Positions 1-8,166 of a stretch of 64,000 nucleotides of DNA are shown in pieces. Each line of letters starts with the position of its first letter. Within the stretch, counting starts at the first letter, position 1. Under the pieces are notes generated by a model. The model was not told the origin of the DNA. It ran no database searches and saw only the letters and a list, made by a program, of their open reading frames with translations. Location: NCBI GenBank assembly GCA_964351025.1, contig CAYGLV010000002.1, forward strand, positions 36,644 to 100,643. Direction: 5' to 3'. The position numbers and the translations under genes were made by a program. This DNA is from CAYGLV01 sp964351025 (GTDB lineage Bacteria > Actinomycetota > Thermoleophilia > Gaiellales > Gaiellaceae).

Positions 1-46
1 GCCCGAAGGCCCGCGGCCACCCGGCCTGCACCGGAAAGTGTAGCGC

Positions 47-241
47 CTAGCCGGCGTTCGACACGTGCGCGGTCCCGGCTGCGGCCCCCTCTGCGCGCAG
101 TTCGCAGCCGCACTCGAGGCAGGCGATCGCGTCGGCGCGGTGGAGCAGGAACTCGCCGCAGACGAGGCATTCGAGGCTCGCGCCGCGGGCGATCGCGGCG
201 AGCTCCTGGTCGAGCGTGCGGCTGAGGGCGACGAGGGTCAC
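47..241 (-). CDS. Small zinc-ribbon protein coupled to lexA
   Basis: A 64-residue protein with two CxxC-type pairs, CLVC near residue 25 and CLEC near residue 41, spaced as in a small treble-clef or zinc-ribbon fold. I do not recognise a named family. The GTG start overlaps the lexA stop (GTGA on the minus strand), so it is probably translated from the lexA message and would share SOS control. Its stop lies in a CTAG at 47-50; an open frame entering from the left edge on the plus strand also ends there with TAG, so a convergent gene may abut it. Binding of zinc is inferred from the cysteines only. Confidence 0.6.
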   Translation of the reverse strand: MTLVALSRTLDQELAAIARGASLECLVCGEFLLHRADAIACLECGCELRAEGAAAGTAHVSNAG

Positions 242-864
242 CGGAGGCTCCGGAACACCCCGATCACCTTGCCCAGGATCTGGACGTGATCGGCGTAGAT
301 CGGCTCGAGTGCGTCGTTCTCGGGCTGCAGGCGGACGCGGCCGTCCTCGCGGTAGAACGTCTTGACCGTCGCCTCGTCGGCGGCCTCGTCGTCGCCGGCG
401 AGCGCGACCACGATGTCGCCGTTGCCAGCGTCGCTCTGTCTGCGGACAACGAGTGTGTCCCCGTCGAGGATCCCCGCCTGGACCATCGAGTCGCCCTTGA
501 CGCGGAGTAGGAAGTCGGCGCTGCCAAAGAGCGGCTCGGGCACGGGAACCTGCTCTTCGACATCTTGCTCGGCGAGGAGCGGGCCGCCGGCGGCGATGCG
601 GCCCAGGAGCGGCAGATGCTGAACGGCGGGGGCCTCCGCCCGCTGCTGCTCGCGGCGGTGGCCGACGAGGTCGAGCGCCCGCGGCTTGGTCGGGTCGCGC
701 TTGATCAACCCGGCCCGTTCGAGGTTGGCGAGGTGGGCGTGGACGGTGGACGGCGAGGCGAGCCCGACCGCCACACCGATCTCGCGCACCGTCGGCGGGT
801 AGCCGTGGCTGCCGACGTAGTCGACGAGGAACTGCCAGATCTCCTGCTGTCGTGCCGTGAGCAT
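238..864 (-). CDS. lexA: LexA repressor, SOS regulator
   Basis: LexA represses DNA-damage genes and cleaves itself when RecA filaments form. The 208-residue protein has an N-terminal winged helix (about 1-65, with the recognition region around PPTVREIG), the Ala92-Gly93 cleavage site in GRIAAGGP, Ser126 in KGDSM and Lys168 in ATVKTF, the catalytic dyad of peptidase S24. I chose the ATG at 864 (MLTARQQEI), which has a GGAGG about 6 nt upstream and matches the usual family start; the frame is open for another 27 codons upstream but those residues look unlike LexA. A perfect LexA box lies 33 nt upstream, so the gene is very likely autoregulated. The zinc-ribbon gene follows by overlap. Confidence 0.97.
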   Translation of the reverse strand: MLTARQQEIWQFLVDYVGSHGYPPTVREIGVAVGLASPSTVHAHLANLERAGLIKRDPTKPRALDLVGHRREQQRAEAPAVQHLPLLGRIAAGGPLLAEQDVEEQVPVPEPLFGSADFLLRVKGDSMVQAGILDGDTLVVRRQSDAGNGDIVVALAGDDEAADEATVKTFYREDGRVRLQPENDALEPIYADHVQILGKVIGVFRSLR

Positions 865-896
865 TCCGCCTCCAGGGTCGCGGACGTGTGTTCCGA

Positions 897-910
897 CGAA
901 CGTATGTTCG
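897..910. promoter_or_regulatory. LexA box (SOS operator)
   Basis: CGAAC-GTAT-GTTCG is a perfect match to the actinobacterial/Gram-positive LexA operator CGAAC-N4-GTTCG. It lies between lexA on the minus strand and secG on the plus strand, 33 nt upstream of the lexA start, and so most simply serves lexA autoregulation. Confidence 0.9.
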
Positions 911-965
911 CAGCCCAGGGTAGAACTCCTTCCGGACGGCGTCAAGGGCGGAACCCGGCCGCTGC

Positions 966-971
966 TATCCT
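966..971 (+). promoter_or_regulatory. -10 element of a leaderless secG promoter
   Basis: TATCCT stands 9 nt before the secG ATG and there is no ribosome binding site between them. This spacing puts the transcription start at or next to the A of the ATG, as in leaderless actinobacterial genes. Confidence 0.5.
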
Positions 972-980
972 GCGCCCGCC

Positions 981-1202
981 ATGATCCAGACGTTCGCAGT
1001 CATCCAGGTGCTCCTCTCCGTCGCGACGGTCGGGCTCGTGCTCATGCACTCGGGCCGCGACGCGGGCATGGGTGGCATGGGCTTCACGCCCGCCTCGCAG
1101 GGCGGCACGCACATCGTCGAGCGGAACCTCACGCGCCTGACGATCGCAGTCGCGATCCTGTTCTTCCTGAACACGATCGTGCTCTTCCGGCTGCTCGCCT
1201 AG
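981..1202 (+). CDS. secG: Protein-export membrane protein SecG
   Basis: SecG is the small accessory subunit of the SecYEG translocon in the inner membrane. The 73-residue protein has the expected size and plan: a transmembrane helix at about residues 4-22, a glycine- and methionine-rich cytoplasmic loop (GRDAGMGGMGF), and a second helix at about 51-71. The ATG at 981 follows a TATCCT element by 9 nt, so it is probably read from a leaderless transcript. It is convergent with the CobW gene, and the two stop codons share the bases CTAG at 1199-1202. Confidence 0.93.
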   Translation: MIQTFAVIQVLLSVATVGLVLMHSGRDAGMGGMGFTPASQGGTHIVERNLTRLTIAVAILFFLNTIVLFRLLA

Positions 1203-2146
1203 CGGGCGGCACGGTCGAACGCGCGGAGCGACATCTCGAGCTCCTCCGCTACGACGCCGCGCCCGATGAAGACGAGTCGCGAGCGCCGGTCCTCGTCGGG
1301 CCACTCGTCGAGGTGCAGCGGTGGATGCACGGCGTGCTGGACGCAGCTGACGAGCACGGGGCCGTCGCCGCCGACGTTGAGGAACCCCTTCACCCGCAGG
1401 ATGTCCTCGCCGCGCGCCTGAAGCAGCATCGTCAGCCAGAGGCCGAACGCCATCCAGTCGATCTCCTCCAGGAAGAGGACGCACGAGCGCACGTCGTGCC
1501 CGTGGTGGGCGTTGCCGTGCTCGAGCTTGTGCTCCAGATCGCGTGGGTCGCGGAGTGCGCCGTCGAAGAGCCAGTCGGGCGCGACCTCGCCGAACGCGGC
1601 CGCTCGAATCTGCGCCGTGGGGTTCAGGTGCGCCAGTTGCGCTTCGAGCTCCACCCGGGTTTCGGGGCCGGCAATGTCGGCCTTCGTGAGCACGAGCCGG
1701 TCTGCGACCGCGACCTGCTTGACAGATTCGGGGCCGCGGAGCCCGTGGACGCCGTCGACGGTGGCAACGACGCTCTCGAGCTCGTAGTGGTGGCGCACGA
1801 CCGGGTCGGAGAGGAGGGTCATCACGATCGGCACGGGGTCTGCGACTCCGGTCGTCTCGACGACGACACGCTTGAAATGCGGCACCTCCTTTGCGTCACG
1901 CCGGTCGAGCAGGTCGCGCAGCTCGTCCACGAGATCACCGCGGAGAACGCAGCAGACGCACCCGCTCGAGAGCAGCACGGTGCGCTCGTCGACGCGGCGC
2001 AGCAGGTGGTGGTCGATCCCGATTTCGCCGAGCTCGTTCACAATCACGGCCGTCTCTCCCATGCCGGGATGCTCGAGCAGCCGGGAGATGAGAGTCGTCT
2101 TGCCGCTGCCGAGGAAGCCGGTGACGAGGACGACCGGGGTCTTCAC
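1199..2146 (-). CDS. CobW/COG0523-family GTPase (metal chaperone)
   Basis: COG0523 GTPases deliver metals, usually zinc or cobalt, to client proteins. The 315-residue protein shows the P-loop GFLGSGKTT (10-18), the family metal motif GCVCC (62-66), an ETTG switch and an LTKAD base-recognition motif, then a C-terminal CobW domain with a histidine-rich stretch (residues around HGNAHHGHD) that probably binds metal. The start is GTG at 2146, overlapping the stop of the upstream small gene (GTGA). Which metal or client it serves cannot be read from the sequence; the upstream MCALC protein is the obvious candidate partner. Confidence 0.88.
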   Translation of the reverse strand: MKTPVVLVTGFLGSGKTTLISRLLEHPGMGETAVIVNELGEIGIDHHLLRRVDERTVLLSSGCVCCVLRGDLVDELRDLLDRRDAKEVPHFKRVVVETTGVADPVPIVMTLLSDPVVRHHYELESVVATVDGVHGLRGPESVKQVAVADRLVLTKADIAGPETRVELEAQLAHLNPTAQIRAAAFGEVAPDWLFDGALRDPRDLEHKLEHGNAHHGHDVRSCVLFLEEIDWMAFGLWLTMLLQARGEDILRVKGFLNVGGDGPVLVSCVQHAVHPPLHLDEWPDEDRRSRLVFIGRGVVAEELEMSLRAFDRAAR

Positions 2147-2421
2147 CGGCCGAGCTCTGCGACGAGCTCCGCATCGAGCGGGTCGAGCGTCCGCCCGAGG
2201 AGCCTCTCGGCCTCGCTCCACACGCTGCCGAGATCCCGCACGACGGCGGAGGCGCCCTTCTTGTCATGCAGGACGTAGAGCCCGCCCGCCCAGTCCGTGA
2301 GCGACAGCCCGAAGTGGCCGAGCACGCGGTCGAGGAGCACGACGCGGAACATCCGAGCCCGCCGCCCGCCGTCCTGCTCGGCCCAGTGCTCGTTCAGGAT
2401 GACACTGCAGAGAGCGCACAC
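2143..2421 (-). CDS. Hypothetical 92-residue protein with CALC N-terminus
   Basis: The protein begins MCALC and then has an NEHW segment followed by a compact, mostly helical domain. The paired cysteines with nearby His suggest a metal site. I cannot give it a function. Its overlap with the CobW GTPase gene (GTGA) and its place as first gene of this two-gene unit suggest that it works with the GTPase, perhaps as its metal client or donor; that is inference from context. Confidence 0.7.
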   Translation of the reverse strand: MCALCSVILNEHWAEQDGGRRARMFRVVLLDRVLGHFGLSLTDWAGGLYVLHDKKGASAVVRDLGSVWSEAERLLGRTLDPLDAELVAELGR

Positions 2422-2477
2422 TAGAGTCCCTTTGTAGCAGCACGAGCTCGCAAAGCACCGACAGCGGAGGTTTCTTG

Positions 2478-3359
2478 ATGGGCAAGGACATTCTCGTCGC
2501 GTACGGCGTCGACGTCGATGCCGTGGCCGGCTGGCTCGGCTCGTACGGGGGTGAGAACTCCCCGGACGACATCTCGCGAGGCCTGTTCGCGGGCGAGGTG
2601 GGGACGCCGCGCCTGCTCAAGCTCTTCGAGCGCCACGGTCTCAAGACGACGTGGTTCATTCCCGGCCACTCGATCGAGACGTTCCCGCGCGAGACCGAGC
2701 TGGTCGTCGCGGGCGGTCACGAGGTCGGCATCCACGGGTACTCGCACGAGAACCCGATCGCGATGACTCGGGAGCAGGAGACGGCCGTGCTCGACAAGTG
2801 CATCGACCTCGTCGAGCGGGTCTCGGGCAGGCGCCCGACCGGCTACGTCGCGCCGTGGTGGGAGTTCTCGAACGTCACCAACGAGCTGCTGCTCGAGCGT
2901 GGGATCAAGTACGACCACTCGCTCATGCACGACGACTTCCACCCCTACTACGTGCGCGTCGGGGACTCGTGGACGAAGATCGACTACGCGAAGCGCGCGG
3001 ACGAGTGGATGCTGCCGCTCGTGCGCGGTGAGGAGACCGATCTGATCGAGATCCCGGCCAGCTGGTACCTCGACGATCTGCCGCCGATGATGTTCATCAA
3101 GACCGCGCCGAACAGCCACGGCTTCGTCAATCCGCGCGACATCGAGCAGCTCTGGATGGACCAGTTCGACTGGGTCTACCGTGAGTACGACTACGCCGTG
3201 TTCACGATGACGATCCACCCTGACGTGAGCGGCCGCCCCGGCGTGCTCGCCATGCACGAGCGGATCATCGAGCACATCAACGGGCACGCCGGCGTGCGCT
3301 GGGCGACCTTCGACGAGATCGCCGACGACTTCAGCAGGCGCAGCCCACGGGCGGGCTGA
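2478..3359 (+). CDS. Polysaccharide deacetylase-family (CE4/PuuE-like) hydrolase
   Basis: CE4-fold metal hydrolases remove N-acetyl groups from glycans, but the PuuE-like branch opens cyclic ureides and imides such as allantoin. The 293-residue protein has the metal Asp in the YGVDVDA segment near the N-terminus, the His pair in HGYSHEN, an APWWEFS substrate segment and a late TIHPD His motif. It has no signal peptide, which favours a cytoplasmic small-molecule substrate over peptidoglycan. I take the ATG at 2478, with GGAGG 7 nt upstream; a TTG one codon earlier is also open. Dihydropyrimidinase, M20 amidohydrolase and hydantoinases elsewhere in the window fit a ureide or cyclic-imide role. 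Confidence 0.8.
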   Translation: MGKDILVAYGVDVDAVAGWLGSYGGENSPDDISRGLFAGEVGTPRLLKLFERHGLKTTWFIPGHSIETFPRETELVVAGGHEVGIHGYSHENPIAMTREQETAVLDKCIDLVERVSGRRPTGYVAPWWEFSNVTNELLLERGIKYDHSLMHDDFHPYYVRVGDSWTKIDYAKRADEWMLPLVRGEETDLIEIPASWYLDDLPPMMFIKTAPNSHGFVNPRDIEQLWMDQFDWVYREYDYAVFTMTIHPDVSGRPGVLAMHERIIEHINGHAGVRWATFDEIADDFSRRSPRAG

Positions 3360-3394
3360 GCTCACTCAGCGAGAGGCTGGCTTGTGAAAAACCG

Positions 3395-3428
3395 GGGCGG
3401 GCGGCGCCGAGGCGCGTGCTGCCCGCCC
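3395..3428. terminator. Bidirectional terminator-like hairpin
   Basis: GGGCGGGC (3395-3402) pairs with GCCCGCCC (3421-3428) between the convergent deacetylase gene and the ABC importer operon. The A-run at 3387-3391 would act as a U-tract for the minus-strand transcript. Confidence 0.55.
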
Positions 3429-3430
3429 TG

Positions 3431-4390
3431 CTAGCGAGTCGGCTCGTCCGGCTTGACCTTCAGCCCCTCCACCAGGCCGAGCTCCTCCTCGACGCTTTGC
3501 GTCGGGGGCGCACCGAGGAAGCGGAGCCGGAGCGACACGACCACGAGCAGGAGCAGGATCGTCAGGATCGAGACGAGCGTCGTCGCTGTGCCGAGCGCGT
3601 AGAGGTCGGGTCGGATCGCCGCCGTGAACGTCAGTCCGGCGATTTGCAGCGGCAGGGTCTGCGTCTCGGCGCCGCCGATCAGGAGCAACGTGCGGTCGTA
3701 GTCGTTCCAGGCCAGGGTGAAGCCGAACAGGAAGCAGCCGAAGAGGCCCGTCCAGACGAGCGGGAGCGTCACCTCCCGGAACGTCCGCAGCTGGTTCGCG
3801 CCGAGATCGCGGGCGGCCTCCTCGATGTGCTCGTCGTAGCGGTTCCAGACGGCCAGCATGACCAGGAACCCGAACGGGATGCCCCAGATCGCGTTCGTCC
3901 CGAGCGCCGTCTTCCAGAGCGAGGTCGGCTCGTCGATGAAGCGCCAGAAGAGCTGCGTCCCGAGCGCGAGCAGGAAGCCCGGCGTCATCAGCGCCAGCAT
4001 GATCACGTAGAAGGCGACGCCGTCGCTGCGGAACCGGCGCCGGAACGCCATCGAGAGCGTGAAGGCGATGAACGAGACGACGAGGCCGGCCGCGAGGCTG
4101 AGCCACAGCGACTGGATGCCGGCAGACCGGATCTCGTTCGCGTGCGAGCCTGGCATGTCGGCGTTGAAGAGCGACTCCCACCAGCGGATGCTGATCGGCC
4201 CCTTGAACGGGAACGTGAGCGAGCCGTAGAGCCCCTGCAAGGAGAGCACGCCCATCAGTGCCATCGGCAGGTGCAGGAAGACGAGGAAGAGCGTGAAGTA
4301 CGCCCCGAGCACCCATTTCGACCAATCCCTCCGGTGATGCTCGGCGTGGCGCGGGGTGTCCTGCGGAGCGGTGGTGTCGACGGCGCTCAC
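3431..4390 (-). CDS. ABC transporter permease, PotC type
   Basis: Inner-membrane permease of a polyamine/opine/2-aminoethylphosphonate-type importer (binding-protein-dependent transport family BPD_transp_1). The 319-residue protein has a first helix near residues 28-48, five more hydrophobic segments, and the EAA loop (EEAARDLGANQLRTF) that docks on the ATPase. It is the last gene of a four-gene operon: substrate-binding protein, ATPase, PotB-type permease, PotC-type permease. It is separated from the PotB gene by one base. The substrate is not determined; polyamines are the family default, but the local gene content makes a cyclic amide or ureide possible. Confidence 0.88.
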   Translation of the reverse strand: MSAVDTTAPQDTPRHAEHHRRDWSKWVLGAYFTLFLVFLHLPMALMGVLSLQGLYGSLTFPFKGPISIRWWESLFNADMPGSHANEIRSAGIQSLWLSLAAGLVVSFIAFTLSMAFRRRFRSDGVAFYVIMLALMTPGFLLALGTQLFWRFIDEPTSLWKTALGTNAIWGIPFGFLVMLAVWNRYDEHIEEAARDLGANQLRTFREVTLPLVWTGLFGCFLFGFTLAWNDYDRTLLLIGGAETQTLPLQIAGLTFTAAIRPDLYALGTATTLVSILTILLLLVVVSLRLRFLGAPPTQSVEEELGLVEGLKVKPDEPTR

Positions 4391-4391
4391 G

Positions 4392-5339
4392 TCAGACGTC
4401 CTCTCGCAGGTTCGAGAAGCGGGTGATCACGAACACGCCGGCGATCAGGGCGAACACGAGCAGCACTGCGGACGCCGCGCCCTGCGGGTACTGGAGGCCG
4501 ATCTCGACCTTGGACTGGACGATCGTGCCGACGGAGGAGATCTTGTTGCCGCCGATCACCCGCACCGTCCCGTACTCGCCCATCGTGAGCACGAAGATGA
4601 AGATCGAGCCGATCACGACGCCCGGCATCGACTGCGGCAGGATCACTTCCTTGAACGTGCGGAACCCGTTTGCGCCGAGGTCGCGCGCGGCCTCGATCGC
4701 GCTGCGGTCTACCTGCGCGAGCATGAAGAAGAGCGGCGTGACCATGAAGAGGATGTAGAGCTGGATCATCGCGGCGGTCACCGACAGCTGGGAGAAGCCG
4801 AAGATCGCCACCGGCTCGTCGACGATGCCGAGCTTGAGCAGCACCTGGTTGAGCGCTCCCTGGCGGCCCATCAGCGGGTATGTCCACGCGATCGACCGCG
4901 TCAGGAAGCTCGTCCAGAACGGCGCGAGCGCGAGCACGAACAGCGCGATCTGGTACTTGAGGTTCCGAACCTTGAGCGCGAGGAAGTAGGCGACCGGGAA
5001 GCCGAGGATGAGACAGGCGGAGACGGCGATCACCGACGTCGTGAAGCTCGTCAGCATGTTGTCCCAGTAGACCGAGTCGCCGAAGAGGTCGCGGTAGTTC
5101 GCGAACGTCCAGTCGGTGACGAAGCCGGACCTGGCTCCCTGCTCGTACGTCCAGAAGCTGACGAGGACGATGAAGACGAGCGGTGCGATCAGGTAGAGAC
5201 TGAGCCAGAGGAAGCCCGGCGCGGCCCACAGGGCTGTCAGCCAGCCGCCGCCACGGCTGCCGGACGGTTCGGCCCGGCCAAGCGCTGCTTCCGCAGTAGC
5301 CGGTGCCCCAGCCTCCTCAGGTGCCGAGGAGCTGGACAT
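4392..5339 (-). CDS. ABC transporter permease, PotB type
   Basis: First permease of the importer. The 315-residue protein has a polar N-terminal tail rich in Ser, Ala and Pro (about 1-35), a first helix at about 38-60, further membrane segments and the EAA motif EAARDLGANGFRTF that contacts the ATPase. The reading frame overlaps the end of the ATPase gene by 23 nt; a shorter start would have to lie inside the tail, so the exact start is uncertain. It pairs with the PotC-type gene to form the heterodimeric channel. Confidence 0.87.
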   Translation of the reverse strand: MSSSSAPEEAGAPATAEAALGRAEPSGSRGGGWLTALWAAPGFLWLSLYLIAPLVFIVLVSFWTYEQGARSGFVTDWTFANYRDLFGDSVYWDNMLTSFTTSVIAVSACLILGFPVAYFLALKVRNLKYQIALFVLALAPFWTSFLTRSIAWTYPLMGRQGALNQVLLKLGIVDEPVAIFGFSQLSVTAAMIQLYILFMVTPLFFMLAQVDRSAIEAARDLGANGFRTFKEVILPQSMPGVVIGSIFIFVLTMGEYGTVRVIGGNKISSVGTIVQSKVEIGLQYPQGAASAVLLVFALIAGVFVITRFSNLREDV

Positions 5340-6468
5340 CCTCTTCCCTCCAGGTGACCCGGATCTGCTCGCCCTCTCTCCCGCGCAGGGCCGGGTAGCG
5401 ATCGCCCGGCACCTTGGCGAGGATGCGCTCCTCGCCGGCGTCGAGGTGGAGCTTGACGAGGTCGCCGAGGAACTCGACGAAGACGATCTCGCACTCGGCC
5501 GTGTTCAGGCTGTCCGCCGTCTCGCCCTCCGGGGCGATCTCGACCGCGGCGGCTCGCACTGCGACCTGCGTCCGATCGCCGACCTGGTCGGGGCTCGGGC
5601 CGCGCACGCTGATGCGGAAGCCGCGGGGGTGCTCGAGCACCAGCCGGTCACCGGCGTGCTCGGTCACCGTGCCCGTGAGGATGTTGTTGTCGCCCATGAA
5701 GCGCGCGACGAGCTCGTTGCGCGGCCGCGTCGCGATCGTGAGCGGGTCTGCGACCTGCTGGATGCGCGCGTCGTTCATCACGACGATCCGGTCCGCCATC
5801 GAGAGGGCTTCCTCCTGATTGTGCGTGACGTGGATGAACATCAGGCCGAGCTGGCGCTGGAGCCGGCGCAGCTCGACGCGCATCCGCAGCTGGAGCAGCC
5901 GGTCGAGGTCGCCGAGCGGCTCGTCCAGGAGCAGCGCCTTCGGCTTCGTCACGAGCACGCGCGCGAGCGCAACCCGTTGCTGCTGTCCGCCGGAGAGCGC
6001 CGCGGGCTTGCGGTCGGCGAGCATCTCGAGGCCGACCATCTGCAGCGCTTCGAAGGCCTGGCGCTTGCGCTCGGCCTTCCCGACGCCGTGCATCTTCAGC
6101 CCGAAGGCGACGTTCTCGAGCACGTTCCGGTGCGGGAAGAGAGCAAAGTGCTGGAAGACGGTCGTTGTCGGGCGGAGGTGGGGCTGGAGGCCCACGAGCG
6201 ACTCCCCGTCGAGCCGAATGTCGCCCGAGGTGGGGAAGTCGTGCCCGCCGATCATGCGCAGCGTCGTGGTCTTGCCGCAGCCGGAGGGGCCGAGCAGGAC
6301 GACGTACTCGCCGTGGTCGACGTGCAGGTTGACGTCCTCGACGGCGATCGTGCCCCCGGGGAAGACCTTCGTCAGGTTGACGAGCTCGAGCCCGGAGATC
6401 TGCGCGGGGGAGGGGGCGGCGGTTGCCGCCCCCTCCCCCGCTGCGTGCTTGTCCGTTTCCTCTGCCAT
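5317..6468 (-). CDS. ABC transporter ATP-binding protein, PotA type
   Basis: ATPase that drives the importer. The 383-residue protein has Walker A GPSGCGKTT (60-68), the signature LSGGQQQR (158-165), Walker B ALLLDEP (178-184) and a C-terminal TOBE-like domain from about residue 290, the standard PotA plan. The first 25 residues are a low-complexity Ala/Glu/Pro tail whose DNA forms a perfect 17-bp inverted repeat. The gene begins 4 nt after the stop of the substrate-binding protein gene. Confidence 0.93.
   Translation of the reverse strand: MAEETDKHAAGEGAATAAPSPAQISGLELVNLTKVFPGGTIAVEDVNLHVDHGEYVVLLGPSGCGKTTTLRMIGGHDFPTSGDIRLDGESLVGLQPHLRPTTTVFQHFALFPHRNVLENVAFGLKMHGVGKAERKRQAFEALQMVGLEMLADRKPAALSGGQQQRVALARVLVTKPKALLLDEPLGDLDRLLQLRMRVELRRLQRQLGLMFIHVTHNQEEALSMADRIVVMNDARIQQVADPLTIATRPRNELVARFMGDNNILTGTVTEHAGDRLVLEHPRGFRISVRGPSPDQVGDRTQVAVRAAAVEIAPEGETADSLNTAECEIVFVEFLGDLVKLHLDAGEERILAKVPGDRYPALRGREGEQIRVTWREEDVQLLGT
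6404..6441 (-). promoter_or_regulatory. 17-bp perfect hairpin inside the start of the ATPase gene
   Basis: The arms 6404-6420 and 6425-6441 are exact reverse complements, separated by four bases. The repeat lies in codons about 10-22 of the PotA-type gene, just past the junction with the substrate-binding protein gene. A hairpin this strong at that place could protect the upstream message from 3' exonucleases or slow entry into the downstream genes, giving more binding protein than ATPase. That role is inference. Confidence 0.6.
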
Positions 6469-6472
6469 AGAT

Positions 6473-7996
6473 CTACGCGCTGAGGAACTCGTTGACGCGC
6501 TTGACCTGGTGCACGTTCTCGGTGAAGAACGAGTTCCAGGACGCGATCTTCGTGGAGCGCTTCACGAACGATCCTCCGTCGCGAATGCTCCCCTTCTTGA
6601 CGTCGCCGACCTGGCCGGTGATGCCGGGCAGGTCGCTCGCCGCGGGCTTGCCGCTGTACCAGAAGTCGTGCTCGGCCTGCGTGAACGCGGGCTTTCCGGT
6701 CGACTTGGCCCGCGACGACTTGAGCCACGCCGGCAGCTGGTTGCCGTTCGAGATGTAGTAGCCCTGGCGCATGATCGCCGCGCCGAGGTACCCCTCGTTC
6801 ATCCAGTTCAGGTAGTCGTAGACCGCCTGCAGCTTCGCCGGGTCCTTCGCGACATGGGCAGGGATGCCCTGCGTGCCGCACCAGCCGCGCATGCCCTCCT
6901 TCGGGAAGGCGTAGCGGCAGTTGACGCCCTGCGCCACGAGCAGCGCGACGGCCGGCGACCACATCGACTCGATCACGACCTCCTTCGAGGCCATCAGGTT
7001 CACGGACTCGTTGAACGTGCCCCAGAACGCCCGGAACTGACCCTTCTTCTTAAAGCCGATCATGATCTTGATGAAGCGGTCGATCTCGCCCTTCGTCATG
7101 TTCCCGACGTTCTTGAACTTCATCAACCCGAGTGCCTGCACGGCGTTGCCGCCGTCCTGGGAGATGATCCCCGGGTCGTTCAGGAGCGCGACGCGTCCTT
7201 TCCATTTGGCGTTCAGGAGCTCGGCCCACGACACCTGCCCCGGCGCCTTCTTGATGACGTCTCCGTCGTAGCCCATCGAGTCGAAGTTGAAGTGCGCCGG
7301 CGCGCCCGTGATGTAGCGAGGCATCGGCTTCCCGCCGATCGGCTTGCCGGTGCGCTCGTCGATCCACTCGACGATGGCCTTGTTGCTCTTCGGGCCCGAC
7401 TTGGCAGGCGGCAGGCCCAGCGTGCCGTTCGGGTCGAGGAAGAGCGAGCGGAACGGGGCGTTCCCCTGGCCATAGGTGGCCGCCGGGTTGTTCGGGTTGA
7501 CCTTCCCGCGCGTGAAGAGCGGGTACATCGCGTTCCACGCCTTCAGCTTGCGGGTGTCGACCGGCGTGAAGTTCCCGGTCGGCCAGATCTGGAAGAACTG
7601 GTAGTTGTAGAGGCCGCCGACGTCGAAGCTCTCCGGGTCGGTGATTGACTTCTGCACCTGCTGGTTGGTGCCCATCGCCTGGATGTTGAACTTGAAGCCG
7701 AGGTCCTTCTCGGCCTGCTCCTTCGCCCCGGGAGGCCACTCGACGCCGAGCGTGATCACGCGCATGGTGCCCGTGAACTTCTCGGTGCTCGCCGGTGCAG
7801 CCGCCGCCCTGCCTGCCAACGCGCCGAGGCCGCCGAGCGCCGCAGCGCCGACGCCGCCCTTGACGAGGAGGTTGCGGCGAGTGAGCCCGCTCTGCTGCTT
7901 CGGCTCGGAGAAATCGCCTCGCGTGAGCTCCTGAGTCTCCTTCAGGTGCCCGGCGTATTCGTAGGGATCGTACTTGACATCTTCGATGTTGCCCAT
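6473..7996 (-). CDS. Extracellular solute-binding protein, Tat-exported
   Basis: Substrate-capture protein of the importer, PotD-like superfamily but long at 507 residues (PotD is about 350). It has an unusually long cytoplasmic N-terminal tail (1-38) before a twin-arginine signal with RR at residues 40-41 (LTRRNLLV), a hydrophobic stretch and an Ala-rich cleavage region near residues 63-68. Tat export suggests that it folds before secretion. I chose the ATG at 7996, which has AAAGGAG 6 nt upstream, over an upstream start ten codons earlier. It heads the operon, and a TGTATACA palindrome lies about 115 nt upstream. Confidence 0.88.
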   Translation of the reverse strand: MGNIEDVKYDPYEYAGHLKETQELTRGDFSEPKQQSGLTRRNLLVKGGVGAAALGGLGALAGRAAAAPASTEKFTGTMRVITLGVEWPPGAKEQAEKDLGFKFNIQAMGTNQQVQKSITDPESFDVGGLYNYQFFQIWPTGNFTPVDTRKLKAWNAMYPLFTRGKVNPNNPAATYGQGNAPFRSLFLDPNGTLGLPPAKSGPKSNKAIVEWIDERTGKPIGGKPMPRYITGAPAHFNFDSMGYDGDVIKKAPGQVSWAELLNAKWKGRVALLNDPGIISQDGGNAVQALGLMKFKNVGNMTKGEIDRFIKIMIGFKKKGQFRAFWGTFNESVNLMASKEVVIESMWSPAVALLVAQGVNCRYAFPKEGMRGWCGTQGIPAHVAKDPAKLQAVYDYLNWMNEGYLGAAIMRQGYYISNGNQLPAWLKSSRAKSTGKPAFTQAEHDFWYSGKPAASDLPGITGQVGDVKKGSIRDGGSFVKRSTKIASWNSFFTENVHQVKRVNEFLSA

Positions 7997-8111
7997 CCGA
8001 TCTCCTTTCGCAACGCCTTCGGCCAATAGAGGAGCCTACGGACGGGTTACCGACACCGGGGCAGGGAGCCCCGGGGTTGGGCCGAACGCCAGGCGTCCAC
8101 GGACGATGCTC

Positions 8112-8119
8112 TGTATACA
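8112..8119. promoter_or_regulatory. Palindrome TGTATACA, probable GntR-type operator
   Basis: TGTATACA, extended to TGTATACAA, lies in the 170-nt gap upstream of the ABC importer operon. The same core occurs at 40904-40917 upstream of the dihydropyrimidinase gene. GntR-family operators commonly have the form T-N-GT-N-AC-N-A. Confidence 0.5.
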
Positions 8120-8166
8120 AGAAAGCCGCATCCCGGTCAACCAGCGCCGTGACACCCGTGTGACGG

